Assembly (NCBI RefSeq): GCF_947503385.1 | Contig: NZ_CANNDO010000001.1 | Span: 930,001-994,000, forward strand | Source of the DNA: an uncultured Tateyamaria sp. | GTDB taxonomy: Bacteria; Pseudomonadota; Alphaproteobacteria; Rhodobacterales; Rhodobacteraceae | Length of the DNA: 64,000 bases | Reading direction: 5' to 3' | Part shown: piece after piece, positions 1-10,961 of the stretch | Layout: each line of letters starts with the position of its first letter | Numbering within the stretch: the first letter of the stretch is position 1 | The notes under the pieces: generated by a model | What the model was told of the DNA's origin: nothing | The model's database searches: none | What the model saw: only the letters and a program-made list of their open reading frames with translations | Program-made: the position numbers and the translations under genes

Positions 1-1
1 G

Positions 2-697
2 GGGCGCTGGGTGATCACCTGTGATCACGCGACGAACACCGTACCGCCCCATGTTGCCGACGGTGATCTGGGGTTGCCGGATACCGAAATGGACCGCCAC
101 ATTGCCTACGATATCGGCGCGCTGGGTGTTGCACTGGCTTTGGGCCGCCTGCTGGACGCGCCGGTGGTGGCGTCGAACTTTTCGCGGCTGGTGATCGACC
201 CGAACCGGGGCGCGGACGACCCCACGCTGATCCCACAGCTTTACGATGGCACCATCATTCCTGCGAACAGATATCTGGACGGTACCGAACGGCAGCGCCG
301 CATCGACAGGCTCTATGACCCTTACCACGAAGCCATCGCTGGGCAGGCGCAAGCGCGCGAGGTGATCTTCCTCGCCATGCACAGCTTCACGCCGCGTCTC
401 AAGGACCGTCCGCCGCGCCCATGGGAGGTCGGTGTGCTGTCCGCCCAAGACCGGCGCATCGCCGATCCGCTCATCGCACATCTTGGCCGCACACTCGACA
501 GCCCCATCGGTGACAATGAACCCTATGCGGGCTTCTTTCCCGGCGACAGCTTCACCCGGCACGCCCATGGCCCCGGCCGCCCCAATGTGCTCCTCGAAGT
601 ACGACAGGATCTGATTGCAACTGAGGCAGATCAAAGCGAATGGGCACACCGGATCGCCACCCACCTTGAAGCCGCCCGTCAGGACGCCAATCTTTAA
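2..697 (+). CDS. N-formylglutamate amidohydrolase family protein (5' truncated)
   Basis: Member of the N-formylglutamate amidohydrolase family, which in histidine breakdown cleaves N-formyl-L-glutamate to formate and glutamate in the cytoplasm. Seen: an N-terminal VITCDHATNTVPP stretch matching the family's first metal-site region, LVIDPNRG, an AMHSFTPR histidine motif, and a C-terminal NVLLEVRQDLI block. The frame is open to the window edge (codons Gly-Arg-Trp precede the first GTG at 11), so the true start lies upstream. About 230 residues are visible against roughly 260-290 for the family. No other hut gene is in view, so a role on a different formyl/acyl amide is possible. Confidence 0.85.
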   Translation, partial: GRWVITCDHATNTVPPHVADGDLGLPDTEMDRHIAYDIGALGVALALGRLLDAPVVASNFSRLVIDPNRGADDPTLIPQLYDGTIIPANRYLDGTERQRRIDRLYDPYHEAIAGQAQAREVIFLAMHSFTPRLKDRPPRPWEVGVLSAQDRRIADPLIAHLGRTLDSPIGDNEPYAGFFPGDSFTRHAHGPGRPNVLLEVRQDLIATEADQSEWAHRIATHLEAARQDANL

Positions 698-705
698 CCC
701 ATCCC

Positions 706-754
706 CTGCTTCTTCTCTTTTCAAATACTCCGGGGTCCGGGGCAGCGCCCCGGT
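706..754 (-). repeat. hairpin-plus-tail dispersed element, copy 1
   Basis: Reads on the minus strand as a perfect GC hairpin (arms CCGGGGC/GCCCCGG at 737-753, 3-nt loop) followed by a CCCCGGAGTATTTG-type tail and a GAGAAGAAG purine run. Four related elements lie at 12307, 25536, 28380 and 39360. This copy sits directly downstream of the amidohydrolase gene, in reverse orientation to it. Confidence 0.6.
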
Positions 755-781
755 CCGACGCCAGACAAAAGGACCACCCGC

Positions 782-1096
782 ATGGATGATCAGACCCGTA
801 TCGAACTCGAAGCCGCCGCCTTCCGCCGCTTGCGCCAGCATCTGATGCAGGACCGCACGGATGTGCAGAACATCGACATGATGAACCTCGCAGGCTTTTG
901 CCGCAATTGCCTGAGCCGCTGGTACCAAGAGGCAGCCGCCGAAAAGGGCATCGAGATGTCCAAGGATGCCGCGCGCGAGACGTTTTACGGCATGACCATG
1001 GACGCGTGGAAGGCCAACCACCAGACAGAGGCATCCGGCGCGCAGCAGGAGGCGTTCAAGACAGCCTTTGCGGAGAATGTTGGCGACAAGGGCTAG
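782..1096 (+). CDS. DUF1244 (SMc04008-like) family protein
   Basis: Small conserved protein of 104 residues matching the DUF1244 family, common in alpha- and gammaproteobacteria; no biochemical function is established. Seen: the family core MMNLAGFCRNCLSRWY (residues about 34-49) with its paired cysteines, then a region rich in helix formers containing FYGMTMDAWK. It is cytoplasmic in appearance, with no signal peptide or membrane segment. The ATG at 782 fits the usual family N-terminus. It sits 68 bp before pheT in the same direction and may share its transcript. Confidence 0.85.
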   Translation: MDDQTRIELEAAAFRRLRQHLMQDRTDVQNIDMMNLAGFCRNCLSRWYQEAAAEKGIEMSKDAARETFYGMTMDAWKANHQTEASGAQQEAFKTAFAENVGDKG

Positions 1097-1164
1097 TCCC
1101 GCCGCTTGCACATGGGCGCGATCTTTGCCATTGCGGGCGCAATATCCGCGCAAAGGGCAGACCC

Positions 1165-3561
1165 ATGAAATTCACGCTCAGCTGGCTCAAGGATCACCTC
1201 GACACCACCGCATCGGTGGACGAGATCGCTTATGCCCTGACCGATCTCGGGCTTGAGGTCGAAGGCATCGAAGATCGCGGCGCGTCGCTTGCCGATTTTA
1301 CCATCGGCAAGGTGTTGAGCGCGGAGAAACATCCCGACGCGGACCGCTTGCGCGTTTGTCAGGTGGCCACGGACGAAGGCACCAAGCAGATCATCTGCGG
1401 CGCACCCAATGCGCGCGAGGGGATCACGGTTGTCGTGGCCAAACCGGGCGTCTACGTTCCCGGTATCGACACGACGATTGGCGTGGGCAAGATACGCGGT
1501 ATCGAGAGCTTCGGCATGATGGCCTCTGAACGCGAGATGGAACTCAGTGACGAACATGATGGCATCATCGAACTGCCATCAGGAGAGGTGGGCGAACGCT
1601 TTGTCGATTGGCTGGCCGCCAATGACCCGGCCAAGGTCGACCCGGTGATCGAGATTGCGATCACCCCGAACCGGCCAGATGCGCTGGGTGTGCGGGGCAT
1701 CGCGCGAGACTTGGCCGCGCGGGGCATCGGAACGATGCGACCCTATCCCGACAGCGCGGTCGAGAGTGCGTTTGTCTCCGACATTTCCGTCAGTATCGAC
1801 GACGACACGCTGGATGGCTGCCCTGCCTTTTACGGGCGCCTGATACGTGGGGTCACGAACGGACCCAGCCCCGCATGGTTGCAGGACCGGCTGCGGGCCA
1901 TCGGCCTGCGTCCGATCTCATTTCTGGTCGATGTGACCAACTTCTTCACCTTTGACCAGAACCGGCCCCTGCATGTGTTTGACGCCGACAAGGTGGCCGG
2001 CAACTTGCGCGTGCACCGCGCAGCAGGTGGTGAAGAGATCGTGGCGCTCGACGAAAAGACCTATACGCTGCAAGCGGGTCAGATGGTGATTTCCGACGAC
2101 ACAGGCCCCGAGAGCATCGCGGGCATCATGGGTGGCATGGCGACCGGCTGCACCGAAGACACGGTCAACGTGTTCGTTGAAAGTGCGTATTGGGACCCTG
2201 TGCAAATCGCTTATGCGGGCCGCGCGCTCAAGATCAACTCGGATGCGCGCTATCGCTTTGAACGGGGTGTGGACCCGGCCTTTACACCTGTGGGTCTGGA
2301 TCACGCCTGCGCCATGATCCTCGATCATGCAGGCGGAACGGCATCAAATGTGATCAGCGCTGGCGCTGTGCCCAACACGGCGCGGGCGTTCCGGCTGAAC
2401 GCTGCGCGGGTGCGCAGCCTTGTCGGCATGGACATTCCCGAAAGCGAACAGCGCCAGACACTGACGCGTCTTGGGTTCCGCCTTGAGGGGGACATGGCAC
2501 ATGTGCCGTCTTGGCGCCCGGATGTGCTGGGCGAGGCAGATCTGGTCGAGGAAGTGGCGCGCGTGGCATCACTGACCAAGTTGCAGGGCAAACCCCTGCC
2601 CCGTTTGACCGATGGTGTGCCGAAACCTGTGATGACGCCGATGCAGCGTCGCGAACAGATTGCGCGCCGCACGGCGGCGGCGCTGGGATATAATGAATGT
2701 GTCACTTACAGCTTCATTGATCAGGCTGCGGCAGCGCTGTTTGGTGGGGGCGACACGTCCACGCAACTGGAAAACCCGATCTCGTCGGACATGAGCCATA
2801 TGCGCCCGGCGCTGTTGCCGGGCCTGCTCCAGGCGGCGGCGCGCAATCAAGCCCGGGGGTTTATGGACCTTGCGCTGTTCGAGGTGGGTCCTGCCTTTCA
2901 CGGCGGTGAGCCGGGTGAACAGCACACGCTGATTTCAGGCCTGCTGGTCGGGCGCACCGGGCCAAAGGACACGCACGGCGCGTCCCGCGCCGTCGACGTG
3001 TTCGACGTCAAGGCCGATGCCGAGGCGATCCTGAGCGCACTTGGCGCGCCTGCAAGGGTGCAAATCCTGCGCGGCGCGCGCGAATGGTGGCATCCGGGAC
3101 GGCATGGCAAGATTTGCCTTGGCCCCAAAAAAGTGCTCGGCGTTTTTGGTGAGCTGCACCCCAAAGTGCTGACCGCGATGGACATTAAGGGGCCCGCAAT
3201 GGCCTTTACCCTGTGGCCTGCCGAAATCCCGCTGCCACGCAAAAGCGGTGCATCGCGTGGCGCGCTGGACATCAGTGACTTGCAGGCGGTCGAGCGTGAC
3301 TTTGCCTTTGTGGTGGACGCCGATGTCGAAGCGCTGACACTGGTGAACGCCGCCCTTGGCGCCGATAAGTCGCTGATCGAGGACGTGCGGGTGTTCGATG
3401 AGTTTATCGGTGGATCGTTGGGGGAGGGCAAAAAGTCCCTTGCGATCACGGTGCGCTTGCAGCCCCGAGACGCCACACTGAAGGAAGCCGAGATCGAGGC
3501 TGTTGGTCAAAAGGTCATCGACAAGGTGACCAAGGCCACAGGCGGCACCCTGCGCGGTTGA
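1165..3561 (+). CDS. pheT: phenylalanyl-tRNA synthetase beta subunit
   Basis: Beta chain of the cytoplasmic (alpha-beta)2 PheRS, which charges tRNA-Phe. The 798 residues match the family's usual length of about 790-800. Domain order as seen: N-terminal start MKFTLSWLKDHL, OB-fold tRNA-binding domain (about 40-150, including GKVLSAEKHPDADRLRVC), B3/B4 editing domain (about 210-370, PISFLVDVTN), B5 DNA-binding-like domain (about 400-475), class II core-like domain (about 490-680), and a C-terminal ferredoxin-fold anticodon-binding domain (about 705-798, AVERDFAFVVD). The ATG at 1165 was chosen because it begins the conserved N-terminus; the frame is open further upstream. pheS is not in the window. 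Confidence 0.97.
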   Translation: MKFTLSWLKDHLDTTASVDEIAYALTDLGLEVEGIEDRGASLADFTIGKVLSAEKHPDADRLRVCQVATDEGTKQIICGAPNAREGITVVVAKPGVYVPGIDTTIGVGKIRGIESFGMMASEREMELSDEHDGIIELPSGEVGERFVDWLAANDPAKVDPVIEIAITPNRPDALGVRGIARDLAARGIGTMRPYPDSAVESAFVSDISVSIDDDTLDGCPAFYGRLIRGVTNGPSPAWLQDRLRAIGLRPISFLVDVTNFFTFDQNRPLHVFDADKVAGNLRVHRAAGGEEIVALDEKTYTLQAGQMVISDDTGPESIAGIMGGMATGCTEDTVNVFVESAYWDPVQIAYAGRALKINSDARYRFERGVDPAFTPVGLDHACAMILDHAGGTASNVISAGAVPNTARAFRLNAARVRSLVGMDIPESEQRQTLTRLGFRLEGDMAHVPSWRPDVLGEADLVEEVARVASLTKLQGKPLPRLTDGVPKPVMTPMQRREQIARRTAAALGYNECVTYSFIDQAAAALFGGGDTSTQLENPISSDMSHMRPALLPGLLQAAARNQARGFMDLALFEVGPAFHGGEPGEQHTLISGLLVGRTGPKDTHGASRAVDVFDVKADAEAILSALGAPARVQILRGAREWWHPGRHGKICLGPKKVLGVFGELHPKVLTAMDIKGPAMAFTLWPAEIPLPRKSGASRGALDISDLQAVERDFAFVVDADVEALTLVNAALGADKSLIEDVRVFDEFIGGSLGEGKKSLAITVRLQPRDATLKEAEIEAVGQKVIDKVTKATGGTLRG

Positions 3562-3570
3562 TCCCATTGC

Positions 3571-3611
3571 GCGCCTTAGGCGCACGACATGTTTCAGGGG
3601 GCGTTGCCCCC
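3571..3611. other. two GC hairpins between convergent pheT and lysR
   Basis: A 5-bp hairpin (GCGCC-TTA-GGCGC, 3571-3583) and a 6-bp hairpin (GGGGGC-GTT-GCCCCC, 3597-3611) follow the pheT stop, without a T-tract. They could mark the 3' end of both convergent transcripts, but this is inference. The rest of the gap to 3662 shows nothing recognisable. Confidence 0.35.
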
Positions 3612-3662
3612 GGCCTTTGGCCTCCCCCCGAAGCGTCGCGCGTTAGGGCAAGGGGCGGGCGG

Positions 3663-4556
3663 TCAAGCCGTGCCGGTCATTTCGGCCAGTAGATCAAAGA
3701 CCAGTCTTATGCGGCGGCTGGTGTGCAGGTCGCGGTGGGTGACGAGCCAGATGGGAAAGGTGATGTCCACCTGACCGTCGAGCAGGCGCACGACATCCGG
3801 AAACTGACCGGCTATTTCGTCGGACATTGGAAAAATGCCCAACCCTTTGCGCACCATTTCCCACGTGGCGATCCCGCTGTCTGATCCGGCCCGCATTTGG
3901 ATCTTGTCCACCGGTACGCCGTATTGCGCCATTGCCGTGCGCATCCGTACGTCGTCACCAAGGCTGATAAAATCGTGCCCTGCAAGGTCTGCGGATGTCT
4001 CAGGCAGGCCGCGCTCTGCGACATAATCCTGCGACGCGTAGAAATGTGCAGGCGCGTCGCGCACCAGCCGGGCGATCAGATCCGGTTCGGTCGGGCGCAC
4101 GTGACGGATGGCAATATCCGCCTCGCGGTGGAGAATGTCGCGAATGTCATTCGCCGCGATCACGTCGATACGCAGGCGCGGGGCGATGCTGCGCAGCCGC
4201 ACCAGTAAGTCGGGCAGGATATAGGCGCTGGTCATGTCGCTGGCCGTGACCTTGATCTGCCCCTCGAGCGCGTGGGCACGCCCCTCGGCCAGCAGTGCGA
4301 TACGGTTCGCCGCCTCGCCCATGGCGCGGGCATCGCGCAGCAACTCGTGCCCCGCATCGGTCAGTGCCATCGCGCGCCCCGTCCGTTCAAACAGCGCCAG
4401 CCCCAATTCATCTTCCAGCGCTGTGACCTGCCGACCCAGCGTGGGCTGGGTCAGGCCCAGCGACCGGGCCGCCGCCGACAGACTTCCGGTTTCCGCTGTC
4501 GCCAGAAAAGCGCGCAGGCGGTTCCAGTCAAATCCTTGATCCATGCGATTTTGCAT
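3663..4556 (-). CDS. LysR-family transcriptional regulator
   Basis: DNA-binding regulator of 297 residues, the usual LysR length. Seen: N-terminal winged helix (about 9-68: FDWNRLRAFLATAETGS, AARSLGLTQPTLGRQVTALE) followed by a periplasmic-binding-like effector domain (about 95-290). The first two in-frame ATGs (4556 and 4544) are both possible; the second (MDQGFDW) fits many relatives. It is divergent from a methyltransferase gene 72 bp away, a typical LysR arrangement, so that gene is its likely target. The effector cannot be read from the sequence. Confidence 0.9.
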   Translation of the reverse strand: MQNRMDQGFDWNRLRAFLATAETGSLSAAARSLGLTQPTLGRQVTALEDELGLALFERTGRAMALTDAGHELLRDARAMGEAANRIALLAEGRAHALEGQIKVTASDMTSAYILPDLLVRLRSIAPRLRIDVIAANDIRDILHREADIAIRHVRPTEPDLIARLVRDAPAHFYASQDYVAERGLPETSADLAGHDFISLGDDVRMRTAMAQYGVPVDKIQMRAGSDSGIATWEMVRKGLGIFPMSDEIAGQFPDVVRLLDGQVDITFPIWLVTHRDLHTSRRIRLVFDLLAEMTGTA

Positions 4557-4628
4557 GAGTGAGATGCATTATTGATGATTTTGAGGCGTTTTCAGGATAT
4601 GTATATGCACGATCAAAGGAGACACGCA

Positions 4629-5258
4629 ATGACCGTTGATCATACATTCTGGGACAAGGCCGCCCCCAAATACGCACAGCAGCCCATATCCGATATGGGC
4701 GCCTACGAAGAAACACTGGCCCGCACCATCAGCTATTTACGGCCCGAAACCCGGCTGTTGGAACTGGGCTGCGGCACGGGCGGAACGGCGCTGCGACTTG
4801 CACCGCATGTGCACAGCGTTGTGGCCACCGACTTTTCCGCAGGCATGATTGCGCAGGCCTATGACCGTCCGCAGGCAGACAATGTCTCCTTTCTCAAGGC
4901 CGACGTGTTCTCGCCGGAGCTGGAGGCAGGTGTGTTCGATGTGATCGTCGGCTTCAATCTGTTCCATCTCGTGGAGGATCCGCGCAGTGCCTATGCCCGC
5001 ATCCATGACCTGCTGACGCCAAACGGACTTTTCATCTCAAAGACACCGTGCATCGGCGAGCGTTCGCTGGGCTGGAAATTCGGTCTGTTGCGGCGGGCGA
5101 TCCCCATCCTGCAGCTGCTCGGCAAGGCGCCATTTGTGCGCTACGAGACTATCACCGGGCTGGAGCATGACATCACGGCGGCGGGGTTCCGCATTGTCGA
5201 AACGGGCAACTACCCGGTGCGCCCGCCCAGTCATTTCGTGGTCGCGCACAAGGTTTGA
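4629..5258 (+). CDS. class I SAM-dependent methyltransferase
   Basis: Probable cytoplasmic methyltransferase of 209 residues. Seen: the SAM-binding motif I LLELGCGTGG (about 42-51), a following acidic strand end VVATDFSAGM, and motif IV/post-motif region FDVIVGFNLFHLVED. The substrate is unknown. The ATG at 4629 was chosen because AAAGGAG lies 6-12 nt upstream; the longer frame starting at 4572 has no such site. Divergent from the LysR gene, which probably controls it. A small-molecule methylase of the UbiE/Methyltransf_11/25 type is the best description. Confidence 0.85.
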   Translation: MTVDHTFWDKAAPKYAQQPISDMGAYEETLARTISYLRPETRLLELGCGTGGTALRLAPHVHSVVATDFSAGMIAQAYDRPQADNVSFLKADVFSPELEAGVFDVIVGFNLFHLVEDPRSAYARIHDLLTPNGLFISKTPCIGERSLGWKFGLLRRAIPILQLLGKAPFVRYETITGLEHDITAAGFRIVETGNYPVRPPSHFVVAHKV

Positions 5259-5318
5259 GCTTGCCAACCGGTGCGCGCGCCGCACCTATGGCGGAACCAT
5301 ACCGACAGGAGGCCCGTC

Positions 5319-5765
5319 ATGCTCAACGTTTATCTATCCGGCGAAATCCACACCGACTGGCGGGAGCAGATCATAACCGGGGCGGCGGGGCTGGATGTCA
5401 GCTTTGCCGCGCCAGTGACGGATCATGCGGCCAGCGACGATTGCGGTGTGGCCATCCTTGGTGCGGAGCCGAACAAGTATTGGCACGACCACAAAGGCGC
5501 GATGGTCAACGCGATCCGCACCCGCAAGGGGATTGCCGATGCAGACGTCGTGGTCGTGCGGTTCGGGGACCAGTACAAGCAATGGAACGCCGCGTTTGAC
5601 GCAGGTTATGCCGCCGCGTTGGGCAAGTCGTTGATCATACTGCACGGGCCGGACCACGCACACGCGCTGAAGGAGGTCGATGCAGCGGCTTTGGCCGTGG
5701 CAGAGGAGCCGCAACAGGTGGTTGAAATCCTGCGCTACGTGTTGACCGGGGCTTTGCCGGCCTGA
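5319..5765 (+). CDS. YtoQ family protein
   Basis: Protein of 148 residues matching the YtoQ family, related in fold to nucleoside 2-deoxyribosyltransferases; no reaction is established. Seen: the N-terminal MLNVYLSGEIHTDWR, the block LGAEPNKYWHDHKGA, and VVVRFGDQYKQWNAAFDAGY, all family hallmarks. The ATG at 5319 is preceded by GACAGGAGG at a good distance, which favours it over an in-frame start at 5271. Lies 60 bp downstream of the methyltransferase and its last 31 bp overlap the convergent oxyR end. Confidence 0.85.
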   Translation: MLNVYLSGEIHTDWREQIITGAAGLDVSFAAPVTDHAASDDCGVAILGAEPNKYWHDHKGAMVNAIRTRKGIADADVVVVRFGDQYKQWNAAFDAGYAAALGKSLIILHGPDHAHALKEVDAAALAVAEEPQQVVEILRYVLTGALPA

Positions 5766-6640
5766 GCGGCAGCCACGATCTGCGCAATGTCAGCAAGGTG
5801 ATCGGCCATTGGTGTGGTTTTACGCCAGACCATGCCGACGGCACGTTTGGGCGCGGGGACCTTGAACCGCGCAATATGGACGCGGGCGGCGCGCGCCTCG
5901 ACAGGGACGGCCATTTCAGGAATGAGCGTGACGCCCAGACCGGCCCCGACCATCTGCACCAATGTAGACAGCGCACTGCCATCCAGTCCCTCGCGCGCGG
6001 CGGCGCCCACATTGCAGAACGACAGCGCCTGATCACGAAAGCAGTGCCCTTCTTCGAGTAGCAAAAGGCGCATAGTGCCAAGCTGATCGGGGGCAGGCAC
6101 AGGGGCCTCGGTATCTGTGTCAGGCCGGACTAGCACCATGTCCTCATCGAACAGCGGCACCTCGACCAGCCCCGGCTCATCAAGCGGCAGTGCCACAATG
6201 GCGGCGTCCAGCTTGCCATCGAGCAATTCCTGCACCAATCGCGGCGTGACGGTTTCACGGATATGGACGTCAATGCCGGGACGCGTTGTGCTGAGCGCAG
6301 GCAAGACAGCGGGCAGCAGGTAGGGCGCGATGGTCGGGATCACCCCGAGCCGCAGCCGACCGGCCAGCCCATCGCGGGCAGCGCGGGCAAGATCGTCCAG
6401 CCCGTCCACGTCGCGCAGGATCACGCGCACACGGTCGCGGAACGCTTCGCCAAAGCTGGTCAGGCGCACATTGCGGGGGGAGCGTTCGAACAGGGTCAGG
6501 CCCAGCGTCTCCTCAAGGTCGCGAACCTGCACGGACAGGGCAGGCTGCGACACTGCACAGCTTTCTGCGGCGCGCCCAAAATGCTGCGCCTGTGCCACAG
6601 CGTCGAAATAGCGCAGCTGTTTGAGAGTGATGTTTGCCAT
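5735..6640 (-). CDS. oxyR: OxyR, hydrogen-peroxide-sensing LysR regulator
   Basis: Peroxide sensor and activator of antioxidant genes. The 301 residues match OxyR length. Seen: LysR winged helix (about 4-62, LKQLRYFDAVAQAQHFGRAA), effector domain from about 90, and the redox pair C200 (EEGHCFRDQALSFC) and C209, which align with Cys199 and Cys208 of E. coli OxyR; these form a disulphide on oxidation. A third cysteine, C28, is in the HTH. Divergent from katG, the classical OxyR target, with a matching site at 6639-6676 overlapping its own start, so autoregulation is likely. Confidence 0.95.
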   Translation of the reverse strand: MANITLKQLRYFDAVAQAQHFGRAAESCAVSQPALSVQVRDLEETLGLTLFERSPRNVRLTSFGEAFRDRVRVILRDVDGLDDLARAARDGLAGRLRLGVIPTIAPYLLPAVLPALSTTRPGIDVHIRETVTPRLVQELLDGKLDAAIVALPLDEPGLVEVPLFDEDMVLVRPDTDTEAPVPAPDQLGTMRLLLLEEGHCFRDQALSFCNVGAAAREGLDGSALSTLVQMVGAGLGVTLIPEMAVPVEARAARVHIARFKVPAPKRAVGMVWRKTTPMADHLADIAQIVAAAQAGKAPVNT

Positions 6641-6676
6641 AAGGGATACCTATTGATCCGATAGAATATTGCAAAT
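6639..6676. promoter_or_regulatory. putative OxyR binding site
   Basis: Quarter sites ATAA, CTAT, ATAG and CAAA occur at exact 11-bp steps (6639, 6650, 6661, 6672), matching the ATAG-N7-CTAT-N7-ATAG-N7-CTAT layout of OxyR sites; the central pair forms the near-palindrome CTATTGATCCGATAG. It overlaps the oxyR start codon and lies about 180 bp upstream of katG. The rest of the 210-bp gap to katG is AT-richer and shows no other clear signal. Confidence 0.6.
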
Positions 6677-6780
6677 TCTTCTTATCAATTAGCCCTGCTA
6701 CACACCCAATATACGCCGCGCCAATCCGGTCGTTTCGATTCGACTGGCGCGCGGCACGCAGAAAGGCGAAACAAGCCTAG

Positions 6781-9030
<2,250 letters not shown>

Positions 9031-9054
9031 TCGCGCGATAGGCTGAAATGACGA

Positions 9055-9087
9055 CGCGGGCCCCTGCGCGGGCCCGCGTTTTTCTTT
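9055..9087 (+). terminator. rho-independent terminator of katG
   Basis: Perfect 9-bp GC stem (CGCGGGCCC at 9055-9063, GGGCCCGCG at 9070-9078, 6-nt loop) followed by TTTTTCTTTT, 25 bp after the katG stop. Confidence 0.93.
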
Positions 9088-9175
9088 TGTACCAAGGGCC
9101 GGTGCGCTTGACTTATCCCCCCTTGGGCGGTGTATGTGCGCCGACTTCCGACCCCGCATCCGAAAGGCCGTTTCC

Positions 9176-10957
9176 ATGCATGTTTACCGCTCTCACACCT
9201 GTGCCGCTCTGACTTCGGGGCATGTGGGTGATACCGTGCGTCTTGCAGGGTGGGTGCACCGGGTGCGCGATCACGGCGGCGTGCTGTTTATCGACCTGCG
9301 CGACCATTACGGCGTGACGCAGGTCCTGTGTGACCCGGACAGCCCGGTTTTTGCCGAGATGGAGAAGGTGCGGTCGGAATGGTGCATTCGCATCGACGGC
9401 AACGTCAAGGCGCGTGATGCGTCACTGGTCAACGAAAAGATACCCACGGGTGAGATCGAAGTGTTTGTGCGTGATCTTGAGGTGTTGGGCCATGCGGGCG
9501 AGCTGCCGCTGATGGTATTCGGCGATCAGGAATACCCGGAAGAAACGCGCCTGACCTACCGCTATCTCGACCTGCGCCGCGAAAAGATGCAGGAGAACAT
9601 GAAGCTGCGCTCGGACGTGGTGGCGTCCATTCGCAAGCGGATGTGGGATCAGGACTTTCGCGAGTACCAGACGCCGATCATCACAGCGTCCTCGCCCGAG
9701 GGCGCGCGCGATTTCCTCGTGCCGTCGCGCCTGCATCCGGGCAAGTTCTACGCGCTGCCGCAGGCCCCCCAGCAGTTCAAGCAGCTGCTGATGGTGTCGG
9801 GCTTTGACAAGTATTTCCAGATCGCGCCCTGTTTCCGCGACGAAGACCCGCGTGCCGACCGCTCGCCCACCGACTTCTACCAGCTCGACATGGAGATGTC
9901 GTTTGTCACGCAGCAGGACGTGTTCGACACTGTGGCCCCGGTACTGGCGGGTGTGTTCGAAGAGTTTGGCGGCGGCAAGAAAGTCGATGCACCGGACACT
10001 TGGGAGCAGATCAGCTACCGCGACGCAGCACTCTGGTACGGTTCGGACAAGCCCGATTTGCGCAACCCTATTAAAATGCAAGTGGTCTCCGACCACTTCC
10101 GCGATTCAGGCTTTGCGATTTTCGCAAAGCTGCTTGAGCAGGACGGCACCGAAATCCGCGCCATTCCAGCGCCGGGCGGCGGCAGCCGCAAATTTTGCGA
10201 CCGCATGAATGCTTGGGCGCAGAAAGAGGGCCTGCCGGGAATGGGCTACATCTTCTGGCGCGATCAGGGCGAGGGGATGGAGGCGGCTGGACCGCTGGCC
10301 AAGAATATTGGGCCTGAACGTACCGAGGCCATTCGTCAGCAATTGGGCCTTGGTGTCGGGGATGCGGCGTTCTTCCTTGGCGGCAAGCCCAAGACGTTCG
10401 AGGCCGTGGCGGGGCGTGCGCGCAACGTGATTGGCGAAGAACTGAAGCTGATCGACGAGGACCGCTTTGCCTTTGCATGGATCGTGGATTTCCCGATTTA
10501 CGAACAGGACGAGGAAAGCGGCAAGATCGACTTTGAACACAACCCGTTCTCAATGCCCCAGGGCGGGATGGAGGCGCTGGAAGGCGACCCGCTGGAGGTG
10601 CTGGGGTATCAGTACGATCTGGCGTGCAACGGGTACGAGCTGGTGTCCGGCGCGATCCGGAACCACCGGCCCGAGATCATGTTCAAGGCCTTCGAAATTG
10701 CCGGGTATGGCAAGGAGGAGGTCGAAAAACGCTTTGGCGGGATGGTCAACGCGTTTCAGTACGGCGCGCCGCCCCACGGGGGCTGTGCGGCGGGGATCGA
10801 CCGGATCGTAATGCTGCTGGCGGGTGAACAGAATATCCGTGAGGTGATCCTGTTCCCGATGAACCAACGCGCCGAAGACCTGATGATGGCCGCGCCAAGC
10901 GAGCCTGCGAGCGACCAGCTGATGGAGCTGGGTCTTCGCGTGATTCCGCAGGAGTAG
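9176..10957 (+). CDS. aspS: aspartyl-tRNA synthetase
   Basis: Class II synthetase charging tRNA-Asp in the cytoplasm; 593 residues, the usual bacterial-type length. Seen: N-terminal OB-fold anticodon domain (about 1-105, [20 protein letters not shown]), class II motif 2 ([25 protein letters not shown]), the inserted GAD domain (about 290-420), and motif 3 ([22 protein letters not shown]). The ATG at 9176 begins the conserved N-terminus; an in-frame start at 9134 would add 14 residues unlike the family. Whether it also charges tRNA-Asn, as in organisms relying on GatCAB, cannot be judged here. gltX follows 4 bp later. Confidence 0.96.
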   Translation: MHVYRSHTCAALTSGHVGDTVRLAGWVHRVRDHGGVLFIDLRDHYGVTQVLCDPDSPVFAEMEKVRSEWCIRIDGNVKARDASLVNEKIPTGEIEVFVRDLEVLGHAGELPLMVFGDQEYPEETRLTYRYLDLRREKMQENMKLRSDVVASIRKRMWDQDFREYQTPIITASSPEGARDFLVPSRLHPGKFYALPQAPQQFKQLLMVSGFDKYFQIAPCFRDEDPRADRSPTDFYQLDMEMSFVTQQDVFDTVAPVLAGVFEEFGGGKKVDAPDTWEQISYRDAALWYGSDKPDLRNPIKMQVVSDHFRDSGFAIFAKLLEQDGTEIRAIPAPGGGSRKFCDRMNAWAQKEGLPGMGYIFWRDQGEGMEAAGPLAKNIGPERTEAIRQQLGLGVGDAAFFLGGKPKTFEAVAGRARNVIGEELKLIDEDRFAFAWIVDFPIYEQDEESGKIDFEHNPFSMPQGGMEALEGDPLEVLGYQYDLACNGYELVSGAIRNHRPEIMFKAFEIAGYGKEEVEKRFGGMVNAFQYGAPPHGGCAAGIDRIVMLLAGEQNIREVILFPMNQRAEDLMMAAPSEPASDQLMELGLRVIPQE

Positions 10958-10961
10958 GGTG

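Noticed and set aside
552-1034. 160-codon open frame on the minus strand across the amidohydrolase end and DUF1244 gene
   Set aside because: It is antisense to two convincing genes, Arg/Ser/Pro-rich in the manner of GC-rich shadow frames, and has no recognisable domain.
3571-3611. Extra copy of the hairpin-plus-tail repeat after pheT
   Set aside because: It has a GGGGGC-GTT-GCCCCC hairpin but lacks the T-run and purine tail common to the five copies.
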